Origin: Chitinophaga sp. E66
Lineage (GTDB): Bacteria; Bacteroidota; Bacteroidia; Chitinophagales; Chitinophagaceae
DNA: 64,000 nucleotides
Reading direction: 5' to 3'
NCBI GenBank assembly: GCA_019285755.1
Contig: CP079103.1
Location: forward strand, 1,178,001-1,242,000
Shown here: positions 1 to 10,238 of the stretch, piece by piece
Layout: each line of letters opens with the position of its first letter
Numbering within the stretch: the first letter of the stretch is position 1
Notes under the pieces: generated by a model
What the model saw: the letters and a program-made list of their open reading frames with translations, nothing else
Databases searched by the model: none
What the model was told of the DNA's origin: nothing
Position numbers and translations under genes: made by a program

Positions 1-1
1 G

Positions 2-190
2 GACTGGCTCTCGCTGGATGATTCACTCCCACATTCAGAAGATCCCTCAGCCGAACGCATCAATGTGCCGGCCATTCAGCCCTGGTATTGGCGATACCGG
101 ATGCCGCTTACCCTGGAGTCCCTGCTGGAAGCAACAACCCTCCGCACCAGGATGCTCCGCCTCATCCACGACGCCGGCCGGCAGGTCTGA
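2..190 (+). CDS. malQ: 4-alpha-glucanotransferase, C-terminal fragment
   Basis: This is the last 62 codons of a gene that begins before the window; the frame is open from base 2 to the TGA at 188-190. The tail reads ERINVPA, then WYWRYRMPLTLESLL, and ends DAGRQV. That matches the C-terminal end of Bacteroidota MalQ enzymes, where an NVPA element and a WRxRM..LE segment close the amylomaltase domain. MalQ transfers maltodextrin segments between alpha-1,4-glucans in the cytoplasm. No catalytic residue lies in the visible part, so the call rests only on the tail motif. No indel is seen. Confidence 0.65.
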   Translation, partial: DWLSLDDSLPHSEDPSAERINVPAIQPWYWRYRMPLTLESLLEATTLRTRMLRLIHDAGRQV

Positions 191-587
191 GCGGTAGGCC
201 TCTTACTCGTGGTTCTTCATTTTGCATAGTTCTGATTCGGGCTCAACTACTTTGCTGGCAGGTTCGGGCTGTTGTCTCCTGGCGCCTCCAACGCACGCCT
301 AAAACTTTCGGCTTCCGCCATTTACTGAAAATGATAAAACGGATAAGGAGCTGATTGATGTAAGCTGGTTAGACACGATGGCGTTGTGTTTCTGTCTCCC
401 GCATATAACCCAAGCGCATGAAATCCCGCTTTACAGCTGTTGCAAGCTATTTTGACCGGATCAACGCGAACTGATTTATACATCCACATACAAGACAATT
501 TAACCCGCCCGTACATCTCAATTACCGATTCATTCAAACCCTTTCATTTCACTAAGAAAATGAAACTTTCCGACGTATATTTAGCCT
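191..587. other. Intergenic region with a possible promoter
   Basis: About 400 bases between malQ and the epimerase hold no ORF with family resemblance. TATATTTA at 576-583 is one base off the Bacteroidota -7 consensus TAnnTTTG. It lies only 4 bases before the chosen ATG at 588, so transcription from it would give an almost leaderless message. No clear -33 TTTG was found upstream. No terminator or repeat was seen. Confidence 0.4.
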
Positions 588-1603
588 ATGGAATTGACAT
601 TATATCCCTTTGAACAAATTCCGGCATACTTTTACCATCTCCCGTAAAAGTAAAGACGTACAGCCGCTCCTCGTTGCGAAACTCTCGCAAAACGGGTTCA
701 GCGGACTGGGTGAAACAGCCGACAATTCCTATTACAATATTACCGTCCCGATGCTGATGGACGCCCTCAATGCCCATCGGTCCTTCATAGAAAGCTATAC
801 CCTCGATACGCCGGAAGATTTCTGGGATGAAATGTTCCCGCGGCTCAAAAACAATATGTTCGCGCTGTGCGCCCTGGACCTCGCCGCGCATGATCTCTAC
901 GCACAACAACTGGGCAAGAAACTCTACGAGGTATGGCACCTAGATCCGGCCGATAATCCCATGACGGATTACACCATCGGTATCGATTCGGTGGAACATA
1001 TGACCCGTAAGCTGAAAGAATTTCCTGGCCGATATATAAGATTAAGCTCGGCACTAAAGACGATATCGCCATCATCCGCGAACTGCGCCGCCATACGGAC
1101 GCTACTTTCCGGGTAGATGCGAACTGCGCCTGGGTGTAGATGAAACCCTCCGCAACGCGGAGGCTTTCCGGGAACTGGGCGTCGAATTCATTGAGCAGCC
1201 CATGCCCGCGGCCGATTGGGAGGGTATGAAGAAAGTCTTCGGGCAATCGGCGCTGCCGCTCATCGCAGACGAAAGCTGTATCGTAGAACAAGATGTAGCC
1301 CGTTGCCATGGGTATTTCCATGGCATCAATATCAAACTTACCAAATGCGGTGGCATCACGCCCGCACGGCGCATGATCCTCGAAGCCAAGCAGCGTGGCA
1401 TGAAGGTAATGACCGGGAGTATGAACGAAAGCACGGTAGGTACCTCCGCCGTTGCGCACCTGCTCCCTTATCTCGATTTCGTGGACATGGATGGCCCGCT
1501 CCTCCTCGCGGAAGATATCGCGACCGGCGTCCGGATCGACAATGGTGTGATTCATTACGCAGACAGGAACGGAACGGGCGCTGTGCTCACCCGTACCCGT
1601 TAG
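588..1603 (+). CDS. Dipeptide epimerase (enolase superfamily), frameshifted
   Basis: Likely an L-Ala-D/L-Glu type dipeptide epimerase, which racemises the alpha-carbon of peptidoglycan-derived dipeptides. The chosen start at 588 gives MELTLYPFE, followed by [12 protein letters not shown], typical of the family N-terminus. Visible barrel motifs include IKLGTKDD (the KxK-like lysine strand), FRVDANCAW (metal Asp), EFIEQPMP (metal Glu), LPLIADES (metal Asp) and [10 protein letters not shown] (second catalytic lysine), then [11 protein letters not shown]. The reading frame changes near 613, 1032 and 1127; the last is a lost G in a TGGGTG run. All catalytic residues survive, so the gene is probably intact in the cell. 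Its stop overlaps the stop of the convergent gene by 3 bases. Confidence 0.85.
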
Positions 1604-2128
1604 TCTTTCCTCGTTAGTAACGTTTCCTTAGGCCAGGGCTGCTCCTGCCTCATCCCCGAAAAGGCGAAATTAGGCGTGCTGAAATCATTGCGCACCACCA
1701 TGTAGCCGCTGATGATCCCTTCTTCCCGGAAGGAGAAATAAGTCTTGTTGTTGAGCAGCCACTCGTAGGGCTTACATGGCAACTGGTAGGGCTGCCGTCT
1801 TTCAGATCCGGCATCATGATGAAATCATAACGTTTGCCGGGAGAAACAATTCCTTTGATGTAACAGAAATCCCGGCGTTTGCGGATGTAATTGGAATCGC
1901 TTTCCATTCGTCCGTAAAGAACATGCCGCTCGTGCTGTCGATATGCAACAGGTAACGAAGCGTGCCTACGGTAGAACGGAAGGAGATGCAATAAGTGCCG
2001 GGCAATGCAGCGGTCTTTTGCTGCATGATGCGGTTGATTTGCTGACTGTTTGCCTGCAGGGGCACGGTGCACAGGAAGAGCACTGCAAGTAAACAAACAG
2101 TCGTCCAGGAGTTAGAATGGCGGAACAT
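1600..2128 (-). CDS. Hypothetical secreted protein, frameshifted
   Basis: About 170 residues when three frames are joined; shifts are near 1900 and 1783. The N-terminus (MFRHSNSW, then a hydrophobic LLAVLFLC stretch ending LQANSQQ) is a signal peptide, so the protein should be exported. The mature part is rich in aromatic and beta-type residues (RYLLHIDSTSGMFF, YIRKRRDFCYIKG, YEWLLNNKTYFSF, EEGIISGYMVVRNDF) and resembles a small beta-sheet domain. I do not recognise a family. It is convergent with the epimerase and lies alone on its strand. Confidence 0.55.
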
Positions 2129-2221
2129 GGCGACAGATTTGTTTACATAAAGGACACGCTAATTGCCCTTTTGGTTGCATGCGATTACACCAGCGGAAAA
2201 AACAGGATTAGTTGACGCGCC

Positions 2222-2497
2222 TCAATCGGGGTCGGGGATTTCGTGCCATTTGGTTGCGAAGAAGACATAGGAGCTCCTCCGCCCGGTTGCCTCGATACAT
2301 TTGCCGGCCAGCCTGGCCAGCGGGTTCTCGAACGGGTTGCCGGAAGCCGGGCGTATCAGGAAACAGTCGTCGCCCGTTTCCAGATACACGCCCAGGCTTT
2401 CGCTTTTGGTTGTTCTGGCAAAGGTCTTCAGGGTAAGCCTGCCTTTTACCGTTTGCTGTTTTGCGGATTTATCTTCTGACATATGTTCTTTCTCCAA
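2222..2497 (-). CDS. Small hypothetical protein paired with the C25-like peptidase
   Basis: An intact ORF of up to 91 residues; an internal Met (MSEDKSAKQQ) is an equally good start, giving 86 residues from about 2482. The sequence is charged at the N-terminus and then has a compact mixed segment (GRLTLKTFARTTKSESLGVYLETGDDCFLIR), ending WHEIPDPD. There is no signal peptide or membrane segment. Its start overlaps the end of the upstream peptidase gene by about 29 bases, so the two are almost certainly co-transcribed and translationally coupled. No family is recognised. It could be a partner, inhibitor or substrate of the peptidase; this is inference from position only. Confidence 0.6.
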   Translation of the reverse strand: MEKEHMSEDKSAKQQTVKGRLTLKTFARTTKSESLGVYLETGDDCFLIRPASGNPFENPLARLAGKCIEATGRRSSYVFFATKWHEIPDPD

Positions 2498-3957
2498 GGA
2501 TCTGCCCGGCTCTTTCTTTCACTACCAACACATTGGTTTCCTTGAACTTGCCGTAAAACTTAGACGCCGAATATACGTGAAATTTCACAGGCGCCGCCAT
2601 CCCCTTGGCATGCATGCCGCGCGCCAGCGGAGCCGGGCCGCCTTCCGTTACAAAGACTTTCTTGTTGGTAGCCTTGCCGGGGAATTTGTGCGCTTTGACC
2701 AGCGCCCGGATGCTGTCTGGCTCTTCGGTGACCGGCAGGGGCTTAGGTATGGCGAGGAACTGACCGAGCATGAGCCCCTTGGCCTGCAGTCCTTCCCGCC
2801 GGTTTTCCCGTGCGTCGCGCGTTTTGGTGGGAATGCTCACCAGCACCAATGAAGGATCTCCGAGGAGGTAGAATTGTGACAGGGTCTTGATCTCGTAAGG
2901 GTCGAGGGTGGGGCCCATTTCATCGAGGAAGCGTTGCCTGGCCTCCAGGAAAGCCCGCCCGGTAGAAGCGCCGCGTATCACGTTAATAAGGAAATACTGG
3001 GTGATCAGGTCCGCCAGGCCCTGGCCTTCCGCCGGGCCGTAAGCGATGGTCGTACTGCCGGCCAGCGCCACAGCATGCTGCAGGAGATACTGCGAAGCCA
3101 TGCCGGGATACCCCGAATCCGTAAGCCCCGGATCGTATAATTGCGCACCATAACAACACTCCGCGGCTACGACCGTCCCTTTCGCGATCTTCTTCTCCAG
3201 CCAGCCCGACGTATGGGCGATAGGATAACTGCCGCCTTTCTGGCCGTAATAGTTGCCGTCTTCCAAAGCGCCATGACAGTTGATAAAATGCGTTTTGGCC
3301 TTCAGCTGCGTGGGCGTCCAGCGGGGCCCTTGGTCGGGGAGAGGTGGAGGTTGGCCGAATTGCCGAATATGTTCTGGCAGCTTTCCTGGGTGGAAAGGCG
3401 CCATTCATACACACTGATGCTCAGGTAATTGAGGTAGTCTTTCTGGTTGCCTGGGCTTGCTGGTGATCGCGTCGCGGACGAGCGAATGGAAATACTTAGG
3501 GTCCTTTCCTCCGGGAAGGTCCGGCAGCCGGCCCACCACGCGGGTAGGGCTTACGAACTTGTTCGGATCGTCTGACCAGGCTTTGTCGCAGGCATACGGC
3601 AGGTCGCTGGGAACGATGGCGTCTTCGTCGTCCGGGCTATGGATCAGGTTCTTCAACGGCTGGAAGGGGATCACATCCTGCGCGCCTGCGATGAGGATGT
3701 AATCCGGCTGGAAGTGTTTGTACAGTCCGTCGATGGCGCGTTTGTTCTGCCGCGCGTCCGTTTCGTTCTTCACGGCGGTGACCTTGTAGCCTTTCATGGC
3801 TTTTGCGTCGTCAAGAAAAAATGATCTCAGTACTGAGGCCGCGTGCTTTGTCTGCCGCTTTCAGGTCTTCGAGGTCCTGCAGGATGAACGGAACCTTTGC
3901 GCCGTACTTCTTTTCCAGCGCTTTCCGGTTGGAAACGATGATTTTATCCTTTTTCAT
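2469..3957 (-). CDS. C25-like (gingipain-type) cysteine peptidase without signal peptide, frameshifted
   Basis: The start MKKDKIIVSNRKALEKKYG has no signal peptide, unlike secreted gingipains. Next comes YILIAGAQDVIPFQ, SDLPYACD, and then SPTRVVGRLPDLPGG, a segment typical of peptidase C25. The clan CD catalytic pair is visible as FINCHG (His-Gly) and AAECCYG (Cys). The C-terminal half has FYLLGDPSLVLV, the conserved GDP segment after the catalytic domain. Total length is roughly 490 residues. Frame changes lie near 3817 (six Ts where five are expected), 3450 and 3345. It is followed by an overlapping small gene. Function is probably intracellular proteolysis of unknown target; a caspase-like role is only inference. 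Confidence 0.65.
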
Positions 3958-4061
3958 GGATGGGAGGGGTTTGGGGTTATGCTCCCGAATTTACACTAAT
4001 TCCAGTTATTGTGATTATCAAGCGGAATGCGTAATTTTAATTCATAATAAACAATTATAAT

Positions 4062-5291
4062 ATGGCAAAACCGTATTATGTCCTATGCTGCCTTGCCCTG
4101 TTTATGGGGAATTCCACGTTTGCGCAGGTGGTGGCCCGCATCACCGTTAAGGCCGGAGCCGTTGACCGGCATCATTCCATTATCCGGGTGCCGTTCGATC
4201 CGCAGAAGGAGACCTCCTATACGCTGGTATCTAAAGTAGAGGGGTCCGAAGTCCCGCACAAAATGACACTCAGACAAGGCATCATGATCTTCCGCCTGGC
4301 GAATGACTTGCCGGCAGGAAGCGAGCGGCAATTTGACCTGATCGCGAAGAAGGCCGTTAAAAGGAAGCCAGTGCCCTTAGATACCACAGACCGTAAAGGC
4401 GTTACCTGTCAGTATGTAGATGGTGGTTACACCATCTGGCAGGGAAACAAGCGGGCATTGCATTACCGTATTGAGCCGATGGACCCGCCGGCAGGCGTAG
4501 ACACCGCCTATCGCAGGGGCGGTTTCATCCATCCGCGTGGACGCCCTCCGGAAAAGTGCTCACCCACATCCAGCCCAAAGACCACTATCACCATCTCGGG
4601 ATCTGGAACCCCTGGACAGACACAGAGTTCGAAGGCAAAACGGTGGACTTCTGGAACCTGGCCAAGCGCTCCGGTACCGTGCGCCCCGGACGTTCGGTCC
4701 GTAACTTCGGCCGGGGAGGCCCGGTCTGCGGGGATTCACACAGATGCAGGAACATGTGGTGCTTGGAAAACCCGACCGCATCGCCATGACGGAAGAGCTG
4801 GAAGTCATCGTTTACGATCAGCCCGACGATCACATCACCTGGGATTACAATTCCACCCTCCAATGCGCTTCCGCCGCTCCCATCACGCTGAACGAATACC
4901 GTTACGGCGGCGGCTTCGCGATACGCGGCGCGGAAGAATGGAATAATGAAAACAGCAAAGTGATCACCTCAGAAGGAAAACCCGCAAGGAAGCGGACGGC
5001 TCCCTGGCAAGGTGGTTCATCGTAGAAGGTTCGCTGCAGGGCGGAACAGGCGGCATCCTCGTACTATCCGATCCCACGAACTTCAACGCGCCCCAACCCC
5101 TCCGGGTATGGCCTGAAAAGGATCAGGGCGGACAGGTGTTCGCGAACTTCAGTCCCACGAAGAACAAGCCCTGGCCCCTGGTACCCGGACAAACCTACAC
5201 GCAGCGCTACCGCGTCATCACCTTCGATGGTGAGTTAACGCCCGAACAGGCGGAAACCTACTGGAAAGATTACGCCTATCCCCGGAAGTAA
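4062..5291 (+). CDS. PmoA-like (DUF6807 family) secreted protein, frameshifted
   Basis: About 410 residues with a signal peptide (MAKPYYVLCCLALFMGNSTFAQ). The middle contains WTPSGKVLTHIQP, then DHYHHLGIWNPWT, the His-rich signature of the PmoA-like family (PF14100, despite the name unrelated in function to methane monooxygenase). The C-terminal part has GGILVLSDPTNFNAP and RVWPEKDQGG, also typical. These proteins often sit in carbohydrate-use regions of Bacteroidota, and their activity is not settled. Frame changes are near 4535, 4725 and 4980. Convergent with the deacetylase, with a short 3-prime overlap. Confidence 0.75.
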
Positions 5292-6077
5292 CGCTGGAGC
5301 CCGTAAGCCGGGCCGTTGCGCGGAGGTAACCGGTATGGGTGACGAAAGTCCCTTTCGATCCCAGCCACAGCAGCAATCTCCGCATCTTTTCTTCCAGGCG
5401 CCTGCCGTTCACGCGTTTAACATAGAAGGGTAGCTGATAGCCGCTGATGTCTTCCAGCTCCCAGGGGTGGAAGTAGCAGCTGAAATAATCTTCCTTGCGG
5501 AGTATACTGCCTGCGCATGCCCTTGTGAACCATAACGGCATGTTTTTCACGCTTAACCAGAATATCGGCAGCCGCATCCTGGGTGTCACTGAAGCCGGCA
5601 TTACCCACAGCGGGCCGCTGTCGTGCACATGCCGCGATACATGCCGGTTGTCGTACCGGCCGGGCAACCAGGTGGGGTTGACGGATGCGTCGTACATATA
5701 ACCTGCGGCATGCAGCAGCGAATAGTCTACCGGTTGCAGCCGGGGCATCCGGAAGCCGATGACGGGTTTCCCGGAAATCCTTTCCAGCTCCAGTCTTGAA
5801 GCGAGCAGGTCTGCGTTATCGAACCTGTCGTGATAAAATGCGTGGGAAGCGATCTCATGACGCTCCGCTATCTTACGGACCAACGCGGGATGGTGTTGCG
5901 CCCAGAAAGCGGTGATGAAGAAGGTCGCCTGCACGTTGCAGGCATCGAACAGTGCCAGCGTTTTGCGCACCCCGCTTCGGAGACGCGCAGCTTCTCTTCC
6001 AGCGTCAAATTCTGGCCGTATTCTTCCGGGATGTCGAATTCCTCTACATCTACACTGATCAGTATTTGCTGCTTCAT
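5276..6077 (-). CDS. Polysaccharide deacetylase (NodB homology domain), frameshifted
   Basis: The start MKQQILISVDVEEFD carries the first NodB motif (SVDVEE, metal/catalytic Asp). Next come QATFFITAFWAQHHPALV, then EIASHAFYHDRFD (metal His motif), GFRMPRL (the RxP motif) and a late FHPWE. These support a CE4-type deacetylase acting on an N-acetylated glycan. There is no signal peptide. A frame change lies near 5940. A second near 5320 is likely, because the alternative frame gives a natural end NGPAYGLQRYFRG with stop at 5276; without it the ORF would run to 5218 antisense to the PmoA-like gene. Its ATG overlaps the stop of the glycosyltransferase (ATGA), indicating an operon. Confidence 0.8.
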
Positions 6078-6834
6078 CGTTTGACAAGTAAGCCCATAAA
6101 GTTAAAAAATTCACGCAGCAGCACGTTGCTCCTGAAGTCTGAGAACCGGATATCGGGACGGCAGGAAATTGGGATCGAGCGGATGCGTAATGTTTTGTTA
6201 CGGCCCGCTCGTTTCACGAATTCGCTGTCGTACAGGAAGCCGTCGATCCGGGTGGAAAGGAACTCCATCCTGCCGCGGGTATTGAATGCTTTGAGGCCTG
6301 CCTGCGCATCGCTGACGGGCAGCTGCAGCAGCCAACGGTTCATGAGGCGGTTGACCCGCGTGATCATTTTCCGCGTTGGCGGCAGCAATGTCACGTATTG
6401 ATCGCCCCGGGAGCCGGCCACGATGTCTGCCCCTTCGAGCAGCTGATCGAAGGCGCGTTTGACGGCCTCCACGCCAAAGGGGAAATCATAGTCGGTGCAG
6501 ACGATAAACGGCGCATCGCTAACGGCTACGCCTAAGCGGCAGGCGTATCCTTTCCCGCGGTTGACGGGATGGTCGATGATGCGGATACCGGGATGCGATG
6601 GGTCATCTCCTGCAACAGGGCCGGGGGCATGTTGCGGTTGGAGCCGTCGTTTACCAGGATCAGCCTGATTTCCGTGCCGGGCATCAGCCCCTGCAGTTCG
6701 CGGAAATCTTTTGTCATTTGCCCTGCCCAGCCTTCGGGGATTGCAGCAGGGGATGATGAGGTCTAGTTTGGGGTTACCGTGTCGCCAGCAATAGTTAGGT
6801 TAGAATGGTACGGTAACCTGGAAAGTTCCAGCAT
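6074..6834 (-). CDS. Glycosyltransferase family 2, frameshifted
   Basis: About 250 residues. Joined frames give LDLIIPA, then EIRLILVNDGS (nucleotide-sugar binding), NRGKGYACRLG, FIVCTDYDFPFG (the DxD metal motif), DIVAGSRGD, SDAQAGLKAF and DGFLYDSEFVKRA. This order is that of DPM1/DPG-type GT2 enzymes, which transfer a sugar to a polyprenyl phosphate or similar acceptor. I chose ATG 6834 (MLELSRLPYH), which needs a frame change near 6780; another lies near 6575. The final codon overlaps the start of the deacetylase. The pair suggests synthesis and trimming of an envelope glycan, or lipid-linked sugar modification (inference). Confidence 0.75.
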
Positions 6835-7226
6835 GTCTGTTTCAAAATTTTAATCACATCACATTCTTCAGGTCCAAAAAAGATGCGGCATTTCTTCCGC
6901 GGCCTTTTGCGCGCGGGATCGTGTTTTTAGTTCACTTAACAGATTGACAGCATGAGAACTCCTCAGGGCGTGCATGCCCGTTAGGGTCGGATAAGGCCTT
7001 GAAGTGAAGGCTTCCGGAGTAGATATATGGGGAAAATAAGCACTGTCGCCGTAATGCGCAGGCCCTCGCCGTTACATCGGTCGTATACATATAGTTAGGT
7101 TCAGTCTGTAAGACGTTCAAATATAGCAAGAACCCCTATGCCTTGCTAGCGGTAAATCATAAAATAGTGTGAAATACTACGAATGGGAAGTGGGACAGAC
7201 ACGTTCATGACGATACATGAGTAATA
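6835..7226. other. Intergenic region, nothing recognised
   Basis: Roughly 390 bases between the glycosyltransferase start and the aldehyde dehydrogenase stop, both on the minus strand. A 65-codon ORF on the minus strand has no family resemblance and an unlikely composition. The region must hold the glycosyltransferase promoter. I found no perfect TAnnTTTG reading in that direction and no convincing terminator hairpin for the dehydrogenase. Confidence 0.4.
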
Positions 7227-8580
7227 CTACTGGATATACACTGTCTTGATATTGAGGAACTCATGTACTCCCTCCAGCGAAAGCTCCCTCCCGTAACCGG
7301 ATTGTTTAATGCCCCGAAAGGCAGCCGCGCATCCGAACGTACCATGGCGTTCACGAAAACATTGCCGGCTTCGATCAGCGGGGCCAGGCGCGCCGCTTTT
7401 TCCAGGTCTTTGGTCCAGAGGGAAGAGCCGAGGCCGAACGGGGTATTGTTGGCCAGGCGGATGGCGTCCTGTTCATCGTTGGCGGTGATCACCACTGCCA
7501 GCGGACCGAAAGTTTCTTCGTCGAAGGCCGTCATACCGGGCTTTACGCCTGCCAGGAGGGTGGCGGAGAAGTTGGCGTTGTGTTGTTCGCCGCCCGCCAG
7601 CAGTTCGGCGCCCTGCCAGAGGCTGTTCTGCAACTGGCTGTTGAGGTCTTTGGCGAGATCGGGGCGGGCCATGGGTCCGAGGTCGGTGTCGGGGAGGAAG
7701 GGATCTCCCTGGCGCATGGAAGTGATGAGGCTCTGTACCTGTTGCGTGAAATCTTCCGCCACGCTTTTCTCTACGATCCAGCGCTTGGCGGCGATGCACG
7801 ATTGCCCGGCGTTCTGCATGCGGGCCTTCACGGCGGTGGCGGCGGCGGTTTTGAGGTCGGCGTCTTTGAGCACGATGAACGGATCGCTGCCGCCCAGTTC
7901 CAATACGGTCTTTTGAGATGCCTGCCCGCCAGGGAGGCCACGCTCATGCCCGCGGGGGTGCTGCCCGTGAGCGTTACGCCCTGCACGCGGGGATCGGCGA
8001 TGATGGGCTCAATATCTTTGGAGGCTACCAGTAGCGCCTGGAAAGCGCCTTCCGGGAATCCCGCTTCCTTAAATACGTTTTCAATCGCCAGTCCGCAGCC
8101 GCTGACGTTGCTGGCATGCTTCAGCACGGCGGCGTTGCCTGCCAGCAGGTTGGGGATCGCGAAGCGGAACACCTGCCAGAACGGGAAGTTCCAGGGCATA
8201 ATGGCGAGGATGATGCCCTTCGGCTCGAAGGCCGCATAGCTATTGCGCGCGTCTGAAGGTATGATGCGCGGTTGCAGCATGCCTTCGATGTTATTGGCGT
8301 AATATTCGGCAGTGGATGCGCATTTCAGGACTTCCGCCTTAGCTTCTTTGAGCGTTTTACCCATTTCGCGGGTGATGAGCGCGGCATGCTCGTCGGCCCG
8401 GGCCTTCAACAGTTCCGCAACCTGCTTCATCCAGTGCGAGCGTTGCGCAACGCCCGCCTGCCGCAGGGCGTTATAGGCACGGTGGCCGGCTTTCAGTTTG
8501 TCCTGCAGCTCCTGCGCCGTATGGGCGGGATAGCTGGCGATGGTCTCTCCGTTGTAGGGGTAAATGCTCTCGAAACTCAT
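7227..8580 (-). CDS. NAD(P)-dependent aldehyde dehydrogenase, succinate-semialdehyde type, frameshifted
   Basis: About 450 residues, start MSFESIYPYNGETI. Conserved ALDH elements in order: AIMPWNFPFWQ, the LLAGNAAVLKHASNV segment, LTGSTPAGM, LELGGSDPF (general-base Glu), NAGQSCIAAKR (catalytic Cys), EETFGPLAVV and LPFGGIKQSGYGRE. The MPWNFPFWQ and short length fit the SSADH/GabD-like group (Sad/YneI type) that oxidises succinate semialdehyde and related aldehydes. Frame changes are near 7912 (one A missing in a run) and 7317. The corrected end is NIKTVYIQ with stop at 7227. Transcribed alone; divergent from the MFS gene. Confidence 0.85.
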
Positions 8581-8656
8581 ACTTTAAAGGTAACAAATTT
8601 TGAGCCGCGGCCACTTTAGGCGAATGCCGTACCTTTGCAGCCTGAACGTACGGAAC

Positions 8657-9953
8657 ATGTCTTTGAGCAAAGGGAATATCGCGATCATGGCCATCTGCAC
8701 AGGCCTGATCGTTGCAAACATTTATTACGCACAGCCTTTATTGGTACTTATCGCCCGGGAATTTAACGTCAGCGAATCCAACGCCGGCCAGGTCACTTTC
8801 TTCACCCAGATCGGATATGCGCTGGGATTATTGTTCTGTGTGCCCTGGGCGACAAGCTCGAGCGCCGCGGACAGATCCTTACCATGACAGGCTGCGCGGT
8901 TGCCGCCCTCGCCGCCGCGGCATTGTCTTTCAATGTGACGATGCTGAAGGTGACGGGATTCATCATCGGCTTTACCTCTATCGTTCCGCAGCTAATCCTC
9001 CCTCTGGCGGCCTCGCTGGCGGAGCCGTCCAAAAGAGGAAAGGTGATCGGGGTGATCATGAGCGGTTTGCTGATCGGTATCCTGCTTTCGCGGACGATCA
9101 GCGGGTTCGTAGGGCAGCACCTGGGCTGGCGCGGGATGTTCTGGATCGCGGCAGGATTGTCTTTGTGATGATGATGGTGATGTTGCTATCGTTCCCAAAA
9201 GCCGCCCGGCATTTACGGGTACCTATGGCCAGCTGATGCGGTCGGTGATGCAGTTGTTGAAGGAACAGCCCCTGCTCAGGAGGCGTCCGCCATTAACGCC
9301 TGCTGCTTCGCGGTTTTTGGCCTGTTCTGGACCACTTCGGTATTCCTGCTGGGTAACGCCCCTATAACTACGGCAGCGATAAAATCGGCCTCCTGGGCCT
9401 TGCAGCCGCTACCGGCGCACTGGGCGCCCCGCTCATCGGGAGGATCGCGGATAAGAAGAACCCGCGCATCGCCATCGGCTTCGGGATCGCCTGCATCCTG
9501 GCTTCTTACCTGGTGATGTGGGCCTTCAGCCTGTCGATCATAGGGATCGTAGCGGGCATCGTACTGTTGGATCTTGGCCTCCAGGGCGTTCATGTCTCCA
9601 ATCAAACCCGCATCTACGCGCTGTTGCCGGAAGCCCGCAACAGGATGAACACGGTGTTCATGACGGCCTCTTTCCTGGGCACTTCCATCGGCTCGGGAGT
9701 CGGGTTATGGGTGTGGAGCTTCGGCGGTTGGACCGGCGCCTGCATCGCGGGGCTCATCATTACGGGAATTGCCGTCGTGATTTATGCTTTAACGTATAGC
9801 AGGGCAGGGAGGAGCAAAAGCAGGGCTGCCGGGCTAAACGGCAATTCCGGCACCTTTTTGCATAAGTTGTTCATAATCAGTTTGTATGCGTCTGTCCCCT
9901 GCGCGCAACATATGCCGTATCCGGCTCAAAATCCCGATATCCATATCAGTTGA
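8657..9953 (+). CDS. MFS transporter (drug/metabolite exporter type), frameshifted
   Basis: A 12-helix major facilitator. The N-terminus (MSLSKGNIAIMAICTGLIVANIYYAQPLL) is typical of the YgaY/AraJ-like exporter group, with NIYYAQPLL characteristic. The loop after helix 2 shows GDKLERRGQ once frames are joined (the MFS motif A region). The later part has GAPLIGRIADKKNPR, then TVFMTASFLGTSIGSGVG. Frame changes fall near 8850, 9165 and in 9290-9365. The C-terminal tail after YALTYS is of low quality and may be a frame artefact, so the true stop could be up to about 150 bases earlier. Substrate unknown. Confidence 0.8.
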
Positions 9954-9970
9954 TTATCAAGCTGATGTAC

Positions 9971-10168
9971 GCATCAAGTCCACATCAAGTCCACATCATC
10001 TCCACCTCATCTCCACCTCATCTGCACGGTCCTGGTTATTGCCACGCTATTGCCCGGCTATTACCCTTCCCTGTTACAGTTATCTTACTTCCCTCTAGCG
10101 GCTATCTAGTTTCCCTTTCGCTTCTATCACCCTTCCCTCTCCCTTCCCTTATGCTCCCCTTTGGCATT
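9971..10168. repeat. 11-bp-period degenerate repeat array A
   Basis: Eighteen consecutive 11-mers can be laid out with no gap. The first five are variants of ACATCAAGTCC (9971-10025). After one divergent unit, 10037 onward shows units of TATTGCCCGGC and TATCACCCTTC type interleaved with CCTCTCCCTTC type, giving a 22-bp super-period in places. The plus strand becomes strongly pyrimidine-rich to the right. The array fills the space between the end of the MFS gene and the pyk terminator at about 10178. No inverted repeat or spacer structure is visible, so it is not a CRISPR. Confidence 0.8.
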
Positions 10169-10177
10169 TTCCCGGCA

Positions 10178-10214
10178 TAAAAAAATCCCGTCCGCAGCGT
10201 TACCGGGACGGGAT
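10178..10214 (-). terminator. Rho-independent terminator of pyk
   Basis: The plus strand shows A-run, then ATCCCGTCC (10185-10193) pairing with GGACGGGAT (10206-10214). Read on the minus strand this is a GC-rich 9-bp hairpin followed by a T run, 25 bases beyond the pyk stop. It also separates pyk from repeat array A. Confidence 0.85.
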
Positions 10215-10238
10215 CGTTATTTTCAGGAATGCCTTCGG

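Noticed and set aside
2222..3957. Toxin-antitoxin pair
   Set aside because: The larger gene has clear peptidase motifs and the small one does not resemble any antitoxin I know.
6932..7129. A 65-codon ORF on the minus strand
   Set aside because: It is short, Cys/Arg-rich, with no domain, and lies in probable promoter DNA.
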